Assembly (NCBI GenBank): GCA_027493405.1
Contig: JAOSKV010000023.1
Coordinates: 1-64,000 of the forward strand
Direction: 5' to 3'
Origin: FEB-22 sp003105195
GTDB taxonomy: Bacteria; Pseudomonadota; Alphaproteobacteria; Rhizobiales; Xanthobacteraceae
DNA: 64,000 bases
Shown: piece by piece, positions 33,923 through 44,168 of the stretch
Layout: each line of letters starts with the position of its first letter
Numbering within the stretch: the stretch's first letter is position 1
The notes under the pieces: model-generated
Databases searched by the model: none
Told to the model about the DNA's origin: nothing
What the model saw: the letters and a program-made list of their open reading frames with translations, nothing else
Translations under genes and position numbers: made by a program

Positions 33923-35545
33923 TCAGCGCGGCTGCGGCCGGAACACGACCGCCTTGTCGGCCGGCCAGCGCACCCGCCAGGCGAGCCGGATCTCGCGCCC
34001 CTCGCCGGGCGCGAGGTCGAGCGTCCAGGCGAGGAGGCCGCGCCGGTCGCGCGCCTCGCGCTCGGTCGGCACCGTGGTGCCGGGCAGCATCTCGACCTGG
34101 ATGTCGGCATGCTCGCTCACCGGCAGCTGGTCCTCGACCACGACCCGGACCGGCCGGTCGTGCCCGTTGCGCACCGCGATCTTGAACTCGCGCTCGTCCA
34201 CCTTGGAGGAGGTGATCAGCCCGGCCGTGCCTTCGCTCTTGCGCACCAGCGTGTGTGCGACCTTGACCCGGTCGTCGGCGCCGAAGCCGAGCCGCACGGT
34301 CTCGTCCTTCGGCACCAGCGCGAGTGCGGCGCGACCGACGAAGACGTTGTCGCGATAGAGCGCGACCCGCCCGGGCAGCAGCGGCGCCTCCTCGCCGTGC
34401 TTGAAGACCGCCTCCAGGAAGCCGGTCGGGTCGAGCGCCGGCGTCGCCCGCACCACGAGGTCGGGCGCGAGCCGCGCGGTCGCGATGCGGAAGCTCTTGG
34501 CGCCTTCGTTGCTCGCGACGCTCACGCGCCCCGGAATGCGGAACACCGCCTGGAAGCCCTGGGTGTCGATTTCGGCCTCGCGCTCGCGGGCGGCCTCCGG
34601 CTTGGCCATGCCGGGTGCGGGCGCCGTCTGCGGCGCCATCATCCGGTCCTCGGCGGCGCGCGAGCCGGCGAGCGGGCGCGGCGGCTCCTGGAAGCGCACG
34701 ATCAGCGGCCGCAGCTCCGGGGCATTGCCGCCCTTGCGGGTGCGCACCGTCGAGACCGCGAGCGCGACCTCGCTCCAGTCCTCGCCGCTCGACTGCACGA
34801 TCTCGGCGCGGCGCGCAAGCTCGAGCGCCGGCTTGCGCTCGCGCGTGCCGGTGTCGAGCCGCGCGTCGTAGAGCGGCACCCAGCGCGCGCCGCGCACCGT
34901 GTAGCTCACGCGCAGCGTCGCCGCGGTCGCGGCCTCGGCCGAGAGGTCGATGCGCACCTCCATCTTGCGCGCCGGGTTCGCCTTCAGCTCCGCCTCGAGC
35001 CGCGCGATCTCGCGGTCGAGCGCGCGCTGCTTGAGCCGCGCGGCGCGGACCGCCGTGTCGGCGCCCGCCACCTCCTCGGCGATCGCCTTGAAGGCGTCGC
35101 GCCATTCGGCGAGCGGGCGCGCATCGCCGTCCTCGCCGAGGCCGAGCGGCGCATCGGTCGCGAAGCGCTCGGCGAAGCGGCGCCGCACCGCGTGCGCCGC
35201 GATCTCGTCGTCGAGCACCGTACGCTCGTCCTTGAGCGCCTCCAGGCGCCGCTCCAGCTCGGGCGCCGCCGGCGGCAGCTCGGGGCGCGGCGGCCGCGCA
35301 TCGATGGCGCCGATGACGAGGCGCCCCTCGCCTTCGACCCGCAGCGAGGCGGGATCGAGCGAGGGCGGGAAGTCGCGCGCGACCAGGGTGGTGTCGCCGC
35401 CCGGCACCTCGGCGCGGATCATCCGCGTCACCGTGGCGCCGTCCGGATAGACCGTCACGGCATCGATGCGGGATTGCGTGTCGAGCTCGGCGGCCGCCGC
35501 CGGCGCGGCGACGAGCCAGAGAGCGAGGATCGCGGCGGAACGCAT
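33923..35545 (-). CDS. MuiA-like (mucoidy inhibitor) protein, DUF4140/DUF4139
   Basis: 540 residues. Signal peptide residues 1-19 (AILALWLVAAPAAAA). N-terminal DUF4140 (DAVTVYPDGATVTRMIRAEV), a coiled-coil middle (residues about 95-175) and C-terminal DUF4139 beta-rich domain (VRGARWVPLYDARLDTG, SGEDWSEVALAVST). Predicted periplasmic. The family is named after a mucoid-phenotype regulator, but the molecular function is unknown. ATG at 35545 (MRSAAILAL) fits the signal peptide; the frame from 35689 is too long. Confidence 0.85.
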   Translation of the reverse strand: MRSAAILALWLVAAPAAAAELDTQSRIDAVTVYPDGATVTRMIRAEVPGGDTTLVARDFPPSLDPASLRVEGEGRLVIGAIDARPPRPELPPAAPELERRLEALKDERTVLDDEIAAHAVRRRFAERFATDAPLGLGEDGDARPLAEWRDAFKAIAEEVAGADTAVRAARLKQRALDREIARLEAELKANPARKMEVRIDLSAEAATAATLRVSYTVRGARWVPLYDARLDTGTRERKPALELARRAEIVQSSGEDWSEVALAVSTVRTRKGGNAPELRPLIVRFQEPPRPLAGSRAAEDRMMAPQTAPAPGMAKPEAAREREAEIDTQGFQAVFRIPGRVSVASNEGAKSFRIATARLAPDLVVRATPALDPTGFLEAVFKHGEEAPLLPGRVALYRDNVFVGRAALALVPKDETVRLGFGADDRVKVAHTLVRKSEGTAGLITSSKVDEREFKIAVRNGHDRPVRVVVEDQLPVSEHADIQVEMLPGTTVPTEREARDRRGLLAWTLDLAPGEGREIRLAWRVRWPADKAVVFRPQPR

Positions 35546-35701
35546 GCAGCCCTCCCAGGCTTTGGCGAGGAGGGAAAGGAACGAGGGAAATTCCGGTTTC
35601 CGTAAGGCGCCGCCGCGGCGCCGGCGTGGCGCAGGTGACGCAGGACCATGGCCCGGATGCGAAGCGACGCGCTGATGCGGGCTACGCACGCGCCGCCGAG
35701 A

Positions 35702-37288
35702 TCAGAACCGCAGCGGCTTCGCCTGCTGCACCTGCGGCAGCGCGCGCACCTTCTCGAGCAGGTCGGCCGGCAGCTCGCCGTCGATCTCGATCAGGGCGAT
35801 GGCGTTGCCGCCCGGCGCCTCGCGGCCGACGTGGAAGGTCGCGATGTTGATGCCGGCCTCGCCCAGCGTCGAGGAGAAGCGGCCGATGAAGCCCGGCTTG
35901 TCCAGGTTGGTGATGTAGATCATCGAGGGACCGAACTCCGCGTCCATGCGGATGCCCTTGATGTTGACGATGCGCGGCCGCCCGTCGGCGAACACGGTGC
36001 CGGCCACCGTGCGCGACTGCCGCTCGGTCTCGACCGTCACGGTGATCAGGCTCTCGTAGTCGCTGTGGCCCTCGCGCGTCGTCTCCTCCACGACCATGCC
36101 GCGCTCCTTGGCGACGATCGGCGCCGAGACCACGTTCACGTCCTGCAGCATCGGGCGCAGCAGCCCGGCGAGCGCCGCCGAGGTGAGCGCCTTGGTCTTC
36201 ATCTGCGCCACCGTGCCCTCGTAGGAGATGCACACCTTCTTGATGCCGGTCTCGGTGAGCTGGCCCGCGAACGAGCCGAGCTTCTCGGCGAGCGTGATGA
36301 AGGGCTTCAGCTTCGGCGCCTCCTCGGCCGTGATCGAGGGGAAGTTCACGGCATTGGAGATCGCGCCGCGCAGCAGATAGTCCGACATCTGCTCGGCGAT
36401 CTGCAGCGCCACGTTCTCCTGCGCTTCGGTGGTGGAGGCGCCGAGATGCGGCGTGCACACCACGTTGGGATGGCCGAACAGCGGGTTCTCGGTCGCGGGC
36501 TCGACCGAGAACACGTCGAAGGCCGCGCCCCCCACGTGCCCCGCGTCGAGCGCGGCGCGCAGCGCCGCCTCGTCCACCAGGCCGCCGCGCGCGCAGTTGA
36601 CGATGCGCACCCCGGGCTTCATCGCATCGAGCGCGCGCGCATCGATGATGTTGCGGGTCTTCTCGGTGAGCGGCGTGTGCAGGGTGATGAAGTCGGCGCG
36701 GCGGAACAGCTCCTCGAGCTCCACCTTCTCGACGCCGATGTCCATGGCACGCTCGGGCGAGAGATAGGGGTCGTAGGCGATCACCCGCATCTTCAGCCCG
36801 ATCGCGCGGTCGGCGACGATCGCGCCGATATTGCCGCAGCCGATCACGCCCAGCGTCTTGCCCGTGATCTCGACGCCGAGGAAGCGGTTCTTCTCCCACT
36901 TGCCGGCCTGGGTCGAGGCGTCGGCCTGCGGGATCTGCCGCGCGAGCGCCAGCATCAGGGTGATCGCGTGCTCGGCCGTGGTGATCGAGTTGCCGAAGGG
37001 CGTGTTCATCACGATGATGCCCTTGGCGGTGGCGGCCGGGATGTCGACATTGTCGACGCCGATGCCGGCGCGGCCGATCACCTTCAGGCTCTTCGCCGCC
37101 TCCAGGATCTTCGGCGTCACCTTGGTGGCCGAGCGGATCGCGAGCCCCGCGAAGCCGTCGATGGCCGCCGCGAGCTTGTCCTTGTCCTTGCCGAGACTGG
37201 GCTGGAATTCGACCTCGATGCCGCGATCCTTGAAGATCTGCACCGCGGCGGGCGAGAGCGCGTCGGAGATGAGAACCTTGGGAGCCAT
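35702..37288 (-). CDS. serA: D-3-phosphoglycerate dehydrogenase
   Basis: The 528-residue long-form SerA catalyses the first step of serine synthesis. Motifs: GRAGIGVDNVDIPAATAKGI, NAD-binding GVIGCGNIGAIVADRA, catalytic TPLTEKTRNII and CTPHLGASTTEAQENVALQI, an intervening ASB domain and a C-terminal ACT domain (ITNLDKPGFIGRFSSTLGE) for serine feedback. ATG at 37288. Lies 103 bases after serC on the same strand, the usual alphaproteobacterial serC-serA operon. Confidence 0.95.
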   Translation of the reverse strand: MAPKVLISDALSPAAVQIFKDRGIEVEFQPSLGKDKDKLAAAIDGFAGLAIRSATKVTPKILEAAKSLKVIGRAGIGVDNVDIPAATAKGIIVMNTPFGNSITTAEHAITLMLALARQIPQADASTQAGKWEKNRFLGVEITGKTLGVIGCGNIGAIVADRAIGLKMRVIAYDPYLSPERAMDIGVEKVELEELFRRADFITLHTPLTEKTRNIIDARALDAMKPGVRIVNCARGGLVDEAALRAALDAGHVGGAAFDVFSVEPATENPLFGHPNVVCTPHLGASTTEAQENVALQIAEQMSDYLLRGAISNAVNFPSITAEEAPKLKPFITLAEKLGSFAGQLTETGIKKVCISYEGTVAQMKTKALTSAALAGLLRPMLQDVNVVSAPIVAKERGMVVEETTREGHSDYESLITVTVETERQSRTVAGTVFADGRPRIVNIKGIRMDAEFGPSMIYITNLDKPGFIGRFSSTLGEAGINIATFHVGREAPGGNAIALIEIDGELPADLLEKVRALPQVQQAKPLRF

Positions 37289-37391
37289 GGCTGGGTTCCT
37301 GGAAACCTGTGCCGGGCGCACCGCCTGCGCGCCGCCCGGCCGGATGAAGGGGGTGATGCGGGGAAGGCGCGGCGGCGCCGCCCGATCCGGA

Positions 37392-38564
37392 TCAGGCCGC
37401 CTTGGGCAGCGCCTCTTTGGCTTCGGCGAAGGCCCAGTCGAGCCAGGCGGTCAGCGCCGCGACGTCGTCCGCCTCCACGGTCGCGCCGCACCAGATGCGC
37501 AGCCCCGCCGGCGCATCGCGGTAGCTCGCGATGTCGTAGGCGACGCCCTCCTTCTCGAGCAGGCCCGCGATGCTCTTGGCGAAGGCCGCCTGGGCATCGG
37601 GCGGGAGCTTGGTGACCGCCGGGTCCGTGATGGTCAGGCACACCGAGGTGTTCGAGCGGATCCGCGGCTCGCGGGCCAGGAAGTCGATCCACGGACGCAT
37701 CGCGACCCAGTCGGCGACGACCCTGGTGTTGGCGTCCGCCTTGGCGATCAGCGCGTCGAGCCCGCCCGCTCGTTTCGCCCAGGCGAGCGCGTCGAGATAG
37801 TCCTCGACGCACAGCATCGAGGGCGTGTTGATGGTCTCGCCCTCGAAGATGCCGGCATTGAGCTTGCCGCCCTTGGTCATGCGGAAGATCTTGGGCAGCG
37901 GCCAGGGCGGCGTGTAGCTCTCGAGCCGGGCCACCGCGCGCGGGGAGAGGATCAGCATGCCGTGCGCGGCCTCGCCGCCGAGCGCCTTCTGCCACGAGAA
38001 GGTGACGACATCGAGCTTGTCGAACGGAAGCGGCTGCGCGAAGGCGGCCGACGTCGCGTCGCAGATGGTGAGCCCCTCGCGGTCGGCCGCGATCCAGTCG
38101 CCGTCCGGCACGCGCACGCCCGAGGTGGTGCCGTTCCAGGTGAACACCACGTCGCTCTTCGGGTCGACCCGGGCGAGGTCGGGCAGCGCGCCGTAGTCGG
38201 CCTTCAGGACCGTCACGTCCTTCAGCTTGAGCTGCTTGGCGACGTCCGTCACCCAGCCTTCGCCGAAGGATTCCCAGGCCAGCATGGTGACGGGACGCGC
38301 GCCGAGCAGCGACCACATCGCCATCTCGACCGCGCCGGTGTCCGAGGCCGGCACGATGCCGATCCTGTGGTCGGTCGGGACCTCCAGCACCTCGCGGGTC
38401 AGCTCGATGGCACGCTTGAGCTTCGCCTTGCCGGGTTTCGACCGGTGGGAGCGTCCGAGCAGCGCGTCGGTGAGGACCTGGAGGCTCCAGCCGGGGCGCT
38501 TGGCGCAGGGGCCGGAGGAGAAGTGCGGGATGACCGGCCGCACGCCGGGCTTGCTTGTCGCCAT
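37392..38564 (-). CDS. serC: Phosphoserine aminotransferase
   Basis: The 390-residue alphaproteobacterial-type SerC carries out the second step of serine synthesis. Motifs: PHFSSGPCAKRPGW, WNGTTSGVRVPDGDWIA, and the PLP lysine in VVTFSWQKALGGEAAHGMLI. ATG at 38564 is preceded by GGAAGGG. First gene of the serC-serA pair; its leader holds hairpins that may be a cis-regulatory RNA. Confidence 0.95.
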   Translation of the reverse strand: MATSKPGVRPVIPHFSSGPCAKRPGWSLQVLTDALLGRSHRSKPGKAKLKRAIELTREVLEVPTDHRIGIVPASDTGAVEMAMWSLLGARPVTMLAWESFGEGWVTDVAKQLKLKDVTVLKADYGALPDLARVDPKSDVVFTWNGTTSGVRVPDGDWIAADREGLTICDATSAAFAQPLPFDKLDVVTFSWQKALGGEAAHGMLILSPRAVARLESYTPPWPLPKIFRMTKGGKLNAGIFEGETINTPSMLCVEDYLDALAWAKRAGGLDALIAKADANTRVVADWVAMRPWIDFLAREPRIRSNTSVCLTITDPAVTKLPPDAQAAFAKSIAGLLEKEGVAYDIASYRDAPAGLRIWCGATVEADDVAALTAWLDWAFAEAKEALPKAA

Positions 38565-38690
38565 CGTCTACCCTTCCAGATAGGCGCCCCTCGGTGGGGA
38601 GGGGTGTCCCGGGAGGGGGCATACGCCACGCGCAAGGGCCGGTCAATCGGGATTGCACCCGATGCCGGAAGATGGCGGGCGATTGCCGGA
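38565..38690 (-). promoter_or_regulatory. serC leader with hairpins (candidate serC RNA motif)
   Basis: Upstream of serC, a CCCCTC-GGTGGG-GAGGGG hairpin (38587-38604) sits just before the Shine-Dalgarno, with a GGC-GTAT-GCC mini-stem and a CGGGTGCAATCCCGATTGACC stretch further up. A serC leader RNA is known upstream of serC in alphaproteobacteria; the position fits, but I cannot confirm the consensus by eye. Confidence 0.35.
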
Positions 38691-38716
38691 AAAGTCCGGG
38701 CGCACCGTGCAGGCGC

Positions 38717-39522
38717 TCAGAACTTCATGCCGGCGCCGACGCGCACGCTCTGCAGGTAGGTGTTGAGGTCGTTGAACAGGCCGAACTTGACGTACTCGTA
38801 CTCGGCGCGCACGAACAGGTTCTGCAGCAGCGCGAACTCGACGCCGAGGCCGGCCGTGACGCCATAGGCGAAGTCGTCCTCCTTCCGCTCCGTCGCCGTC
38901 TGGTCGAAGCTGTAGGGCGGGTTGACGGCATGCGTGCCGCTCGCCTGCACCTGCGCCGAGCGTGTGACGGTGGCCCGGCCGAGCGCGCCGCCGACGAAGC
39001 CGTAGGGCAGGAAGTTGCCGTACGCCCAGCCGCCGCGTACCCGCAGCGTGCCGTAGTCGGTGAGATGCACCGAGGCCGTGGAGGTCACCGCGACGTTGTT
39101 GGTGTAGCCGTCCGAGGTCCCGAACATCCGCGCCATGCTGTCGGTCGCATCGAGCCGCACGTCGGTGCGGTTGTAACTCGCCTCGACGCCGACCACCGTG
39201 TTCTCGAATTGGACGTTGTAGCCCGCGAAGCCGCCGTAGTGGGCGCCGCGGGTGTCCGCCGTGCCGAGCGTGGTCCAGCTCGAGACGCTGTTCTCCGCTT
39301 CGATCGTGGTGTTGCGCAGCATGTGCGCGATCAGCGAGCTGGTGCCCTGCCCGAAGTTCGCGCTGTAGCCGGTCGCGCCCGCATGGACGCCGAGATAGGG
39401 ACCGTTCCAGTCCATCCCCCGACGACCTCGATCTGCGACCCGCGCAGCGGCCCGTAGTCCTGGGCCGCCGCCTCGGCGGCCCATCCGATCAAGGCGACGC
39501 TCACCACCGCAACGACACGCAT
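38717..39522 (-). CDS. Outer-membrane beta-barrel protein, one frameshift
   Basis: A signal peptide (MRVVAVVSVALIGWAAEAAAQ) and a mature barrel domain starting WNGPYLGVHAGATGYS lie in different frames. Adding one base to CCCCC 39416-39420 joins them. Beta-strand pattern: GGFAGYNVQFENTVVGVEA, GTLRVRGGWAYGNFLPYGFV and FVRAEYEYVKFGLFND, ending VRVGAGMKF with a C-terminal Phe, typical for insertion by the BAM complex. Omp25/31-like family. ATG at 39522 or 39531. Confidence 0.75.
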
Positions 39523-39631
39523 ACCGACCATCCTGCTCTCGCGAGTGCCGCGACCCGCCGAATCCGGAACGCCCTCATCATTCCCGATTAACCTTAATGG
39601 GGCGTTATCCGCGGCGGTTCCGATGAAAAGA

Positions 39632-39659
39632 AAACGGCGCGGGAGAACCCGCGCCGTTT
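39632..39659 (-). terminator. Rho-independent terminator of the omp gene
   Basis: AAACGGCGCGGG pairs perfectly over 12 bp with CCCGCGCCGTTT around an AGAA loop. On the minus strand it is followed by TCTTTTC. It lies 17 bases after the stop of the outer-membrane protein gene. Confidence 0.88.
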
Positions 39660-39675
39660 CCGTCCGTGAACGAGA

Positions 39676-40512
39676 TCAGCCCTTGCGGACCAGCGGGGGC
39701 GGCGGCGCCAGGGACGCCGGCTCCTGCAGGTACCAGCGCACGCCGAGCTTCCAGTCGTGCGAGGTGATGTCGTTGAAGTGCATCGGGTTGTCGCGAGCGT
39801 TGCCGCCCAGATAGGTGATCAGGTCGCCGCTCTGCGCGTCGCCCAGGTTCATGTAGCGATAGGCGAGCTCGACCGTGAAGCCGGGGTTGACCTTGTAGGC
39901 GACGCCGGCGTGCAGCGCCCAGGCGAAGTTCCACTTGCTGGTGGTCGCGCCGAACGCGACGCTGTTGATCGGGACGCCACCGTCGATGCCGATGCCGACG
40001 TCCTTGAAGTCGTGGATCGTGTTGTAGGCCATGCCGAATCCCGCGCCGAGGAACGGGGTCAGGCACCACCAGGTGCCGAGGTCCACATAGGCGTTCGCCA
40101 TGAACACCCATTCGGACTTGGCCGCGTAGTAATCGTCGGCCATGGCTCCCGTCGCCCATGTCGCCACGTCGGCGCCGCGGAAGTTCGCCCGGGCGCGGTA
40201 CTCGCCCGTGATGTCCGCGCGCAGCCAGTTGTTGAACTGGTAGCCGAGGCCGATCGCGATCAGCGGCGCGCCGTCGAAGCCCTTGAACTCGTTGCGGACC
40301 GAGACGCCCGGATCGTTGTAGATGGCGTTGAACAGGCCGCCGACACGCTGGTTGCTGAAGCCGATGTCGCCGCGCAGGTACCACCCGCCGAACTCCTCGA
40401 CCTGCATCGGGGGCGCCTTGTAGAGGATCGGCGGTAGATCTGCGGCGGAGGCCGTGGAGACGGTGACGATGCCGGCGGCGCCGGCCAGCATCAGGGACTT
40501 CAAGCTGCGCAT
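39676..40512 (-). CDS. Outer-membrane beta-barrel protein, Omp25/31-like
   Basis: 278 residues. Signal peptide (residues 1-23, ending STASA). Mature part begins DLPPILYKAPPMQVEEFGGW, the typical start of Omp31-type proteins of this order, then alternating strands (WYLRGDIGFSNQRVGG, GLGYQFNNWLRADITGEYR, TVELAYRYMNLGDAQSG) and DWKLGVRWYL at the end. Strong terminator downstream and CtrA-type sites upstream. Probably abundant and cell-cycle regulated; the latter is inferred from the promoter. Confidence 0.88.
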   Translation of the reverse strand: MRSLKSLMLAGAAGIVTVSTASAADLPPILYKAPPMQVEEFGGWYLRGDIGFSNQRVGGLFNAIYNDPGVSVRNEFKGFDGAPLIAIGLGYQFNNWLRADITGEYRARANFRGADVATWATGAMADDYYAAKSEWVFMANAYVDLGTWWCLTPFLGAGFGMAYNTIHDFKDVGIGIDGGVPINSVAFGATTSKWNFAWALHAGVAYKVNPGFTVELAYRYMNLGDAQSGDLITYLGGNARDNPMHFNDITSHDWKLGVRWYLQEPASLAPPPPLVRKG

Positions 40513-40901
40513 GACTACATCCTCTCGTCCTGACGAGGCCGACGGACGGCGGCCCGTTTGGAGCTACGCGATGCCCGGGATGCTGCCAGCTATTCCTTAA
40601 ACAGCACTTAACCTTAACGCTTAACCGTGACTATTCATCTTCGTTCGCGAGCATCCGCGCCATGTTGCTCCCGGGCAACCAAAACCTCGCGCCGTTAACA
40701 GTTCGGTCATCGAATACTAACGTTTCCTTTACCCTGCGCCGCCGTCGCGCGCAGGGCCGTAGAGCGTTAGGCCCTACTGCAAGTCTGCATTCGAAGCGGC
40801 GTAACGCACCGGCCAGACAATAATGCGGAAACACGGACCCGGCCGGAATGACGCGAAAAGCTACGCATGACTATTCCGTCCTACGAAGAAGACGAGCGGC
40901 G
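40513..40901. other. 389-base intergenic region with TTAA-rich promoter
   Basis: No convincing gene; the 67-codon minus-strand frame at 40631-40834 has no homology-like features. It holds the CtrA-type site at 40597 and further TTAA repeats to 40624, and a second AT-rich patch around 40690-40735. It separates the outer-membrane protein gene from glmM. Confidence 0.7.
40597..40611 (-). promoter_or_regulatory. CtrA-type box TTAA-N7-TTAA
   Basis: TTAA-ACAGCAC-TTAA matches the full CtrA consensus spacing. Two more TTAA half-sites follow at 40614 and 40621. It lies 85-99 bases upstream of the outer-membrane protein ATG. In alphaproteobacteria CtrA often controls envelope and cell-cycle genes. Confidence 0.6.
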
Positions 40902-42245
<1,344 letters not shown>

Positions 42246-42513
42246 CGAACTCGTCCCGTTCCCTCGACGCCGGCGCGCCCGCTCCAGGCCCGGGTCCATC
42301 CCAACGCGCGCGGCACGGGTCCAAAAATCCCGCAGGATGTCAAGCGCCGCGACCCCGAACCGGGCTGCGGCCATGGCTCGGGACCCCGTTGCCCCGGTTC
42401 CGCTGCAAACCTACCATGTCCTTGCCCGGATTGGACCCCGCGCCGCCCTTGCCGGACCGGCAAGCCGGGCGGAGCCCCGCCGCGCAGCGCACCGAACCTC
42501 GGGAGGGGGCCCC

Positions 42514-44157
42514 ATGTCGCGAACGCTGTCCATCCTCGTGCTTCTCCTGGTCCTGGCCGCGCCCGCGGCCCGGGCCGACGACTTCGCCGACTGCGCGAGC
42601 AGCAAGATCAGCGCCGACAGGTCCATCGCGGGCTGCACGCGGGCGATCACGGGCGGCAAGTACAGTGGCCGCAACCTCGCGATCCTCTTCTACAATCGCG
42701 GCGTCTCCTACGGCAACAAGCGCGACAGCGATCGCGCGATGTCCGACTACGAGTCGGCGATCCGCGTCGACGCCAAGTACGCGCCGCCCTACACCAACCT
42801 CTGCAGCCTCTGGAACGACAAGGGCGAGCCGCAGCGCTCGCTCTCCTATTGCGACACGGCGATCCGGCTCAACGCCAAGGACGTCCATTCCTTCAACAAC
42901 CGTTGCCGCGCCCAGATCTCGCTCAACAACTTCGATCGCGCGCTGGCGGACTGCGGCCAGGCGCTCAAGCTCGACGCCAAGTACGTGCACGCCTGGTACA
43001 ACCGCGGCAATCTCTGGCGTCGCAAGGGCGAGCTCGACAAGGCGATTGCGGACTACAACGAGGCGATCCGGCTCAACCCGCAGCACGTCCTCGCCCACAA
43101 CAACCGCGCCATCACCTTCAAGGACAAGCGTGACTACGACCGGGCGCTCGCCGACCTCAACGAGGCGATCCGTCTCGACCCGCAATATGCCCTCGCCTAT
43201 CGCAACCGGGGCGACCTGTGGGACGACAAGGGCGACCTCGACCGCGCGCTCGCCGACCTCACCGAGTCGCTGCGCCTCGACCCGGCGAGCCCCTACGCCT
43301 ACAACATCCGCGGCCACGTGCTGCGCCGCAAGGGCGAGTACGACCGCGCCATCGCCGACTTCGGCGAAGCGATCCGCCGCGATCCCAAGTTCGCCCTCGC
43401 CTACCGGAACCGCGGCATCGCCCGGAAGGCCAAGGGCGATTACGACCAGGCGATCGCCGACTTCGACGAGGCGATCCGGCTCGAGCCGGCCAACGCCGTC
43501 GCCTATCGCAACCGCGGCGACGCCTGGGACGACAAGGGCGACCTCGACCGCGCGATCGCGGACCTGAACGAGGCGCTGCGCATCAACGCCTCCGACGCGA
43601 CCGCCTACAACATCCGCGGCTTCATCCTGCGCAAGAAGCGCGACTACGACCGCGCCATCGCGGACTTCAGCGAGGCCGTGCGGCTCGACCCGAAATATGC
43701 CACGGCCTACTCCAACCGCGGCTACGCCTGGCTGATGAAGGGGGACAACGACCGCGCCATCGCGGACTATACCCAGGCGATCGGGATCAACGCGAAGTTC
43801 ACGGTCGCCTACGGCAACCGCGGCGCGGCATGGCTGCGCAAGGCCGACTACGACCGTGCCATCGCCGACGCCGACGAGGCGCTCAAGCTCAATCCGCGCT
43901 ACGGCGCGGCCTACGAGACCCGGGCCCGGGCGCGGCTGATGAAGGGCGACGCCACCGGCGCGCTCGGCGACGCCGACCAGGCGCTGCGCACCGAGGCCAG
44001 CGCCGAGGGCCACCGCCTGCGCGGCGACGTCTTCAAGGCCCTCGGCCGCCGCGACGACGCGATCGCCGACTATCGCAAGGGACTCGGCCTCAAGCCCGAC
44101 CCCGACGCCAAGACCGCGCTCGAGGCGGCGCTGCGCGATCTCGGCGCCACGCCCTGA
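42514..44157 (+). CDS. Secreted TPR-repeat protein
   Basis: 547 residues. Signal peptide (residues 1-22, ILVLLLVLAAPAARA). Then about 14 tandem tetratricopeptide repeats of 34 residues with the pattern A-Y-x-N-R-G-x-x-x-x-x-K-G-D-x-D-x-A-I-A-D-x-x-x-A-I-R-L; the repeats with NRGD(L/A)WDDKGDLDRA are nearly identical, indicating recent internal duplication. Predicted periplasmic scaffold. ATG at 42514 has GGGAGGGGG upstream. Convergent with nnrS. Partner unknown. Confidence 0.9.
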   Translation: MSRTLSILVLLLVLAAPAARADDFADCASSKISADRSIAGCTRAITGGKYSGRNLAILFYNRGVSYGNKRDSDRAMSDYESAIRVDAKYAPPYTNLCSLWNDKGEPQRSLSYCDTAIRLNAKDVHSFNNRCRAQISLNNFDRALADCGQALKLDAKYVHAWYNRGNLWRRKGELDKAIADYNEAIRLNPQHVLAHNNRAITFKDKRDYDRALADLNEAIRLDPQYALAYRNRGDLWDDKGDLDRALADLTESLRLDPASPYAYNIRGHVLRRKGEYDRAIADFGEAIRRDPKFALAYRNRGIARKAKGDYDQAIADFDEAIRLEPANAVAYRNRGDAWDDKGDLDRAIADLNEALRINASDATAYNIRGFILRKKRDYDRAIADFSEAVRLDPKYATAYSNRGYAWLMKGDNDRAIADYTQAIGINAKFTVAYGNRGAAWLRKADYDRAIADADEALKLNPRYGAAYETRARARLMKGDATGALGDADQALRTEASAEGHRLRGDVFKALGRRDDAIADYRKGLGLKPDPDAKTALEAALRDLGATP

Positions 44158-44168
44158 CCCCCGCGGCC

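Noticed and set aside
40631..40834. 67-codon minus-strand frame in the omp-glmM gap
   Set aside because: No Shine-Dalgarno, no recognisable motif, and it crosses AT-rich promoter sequence.
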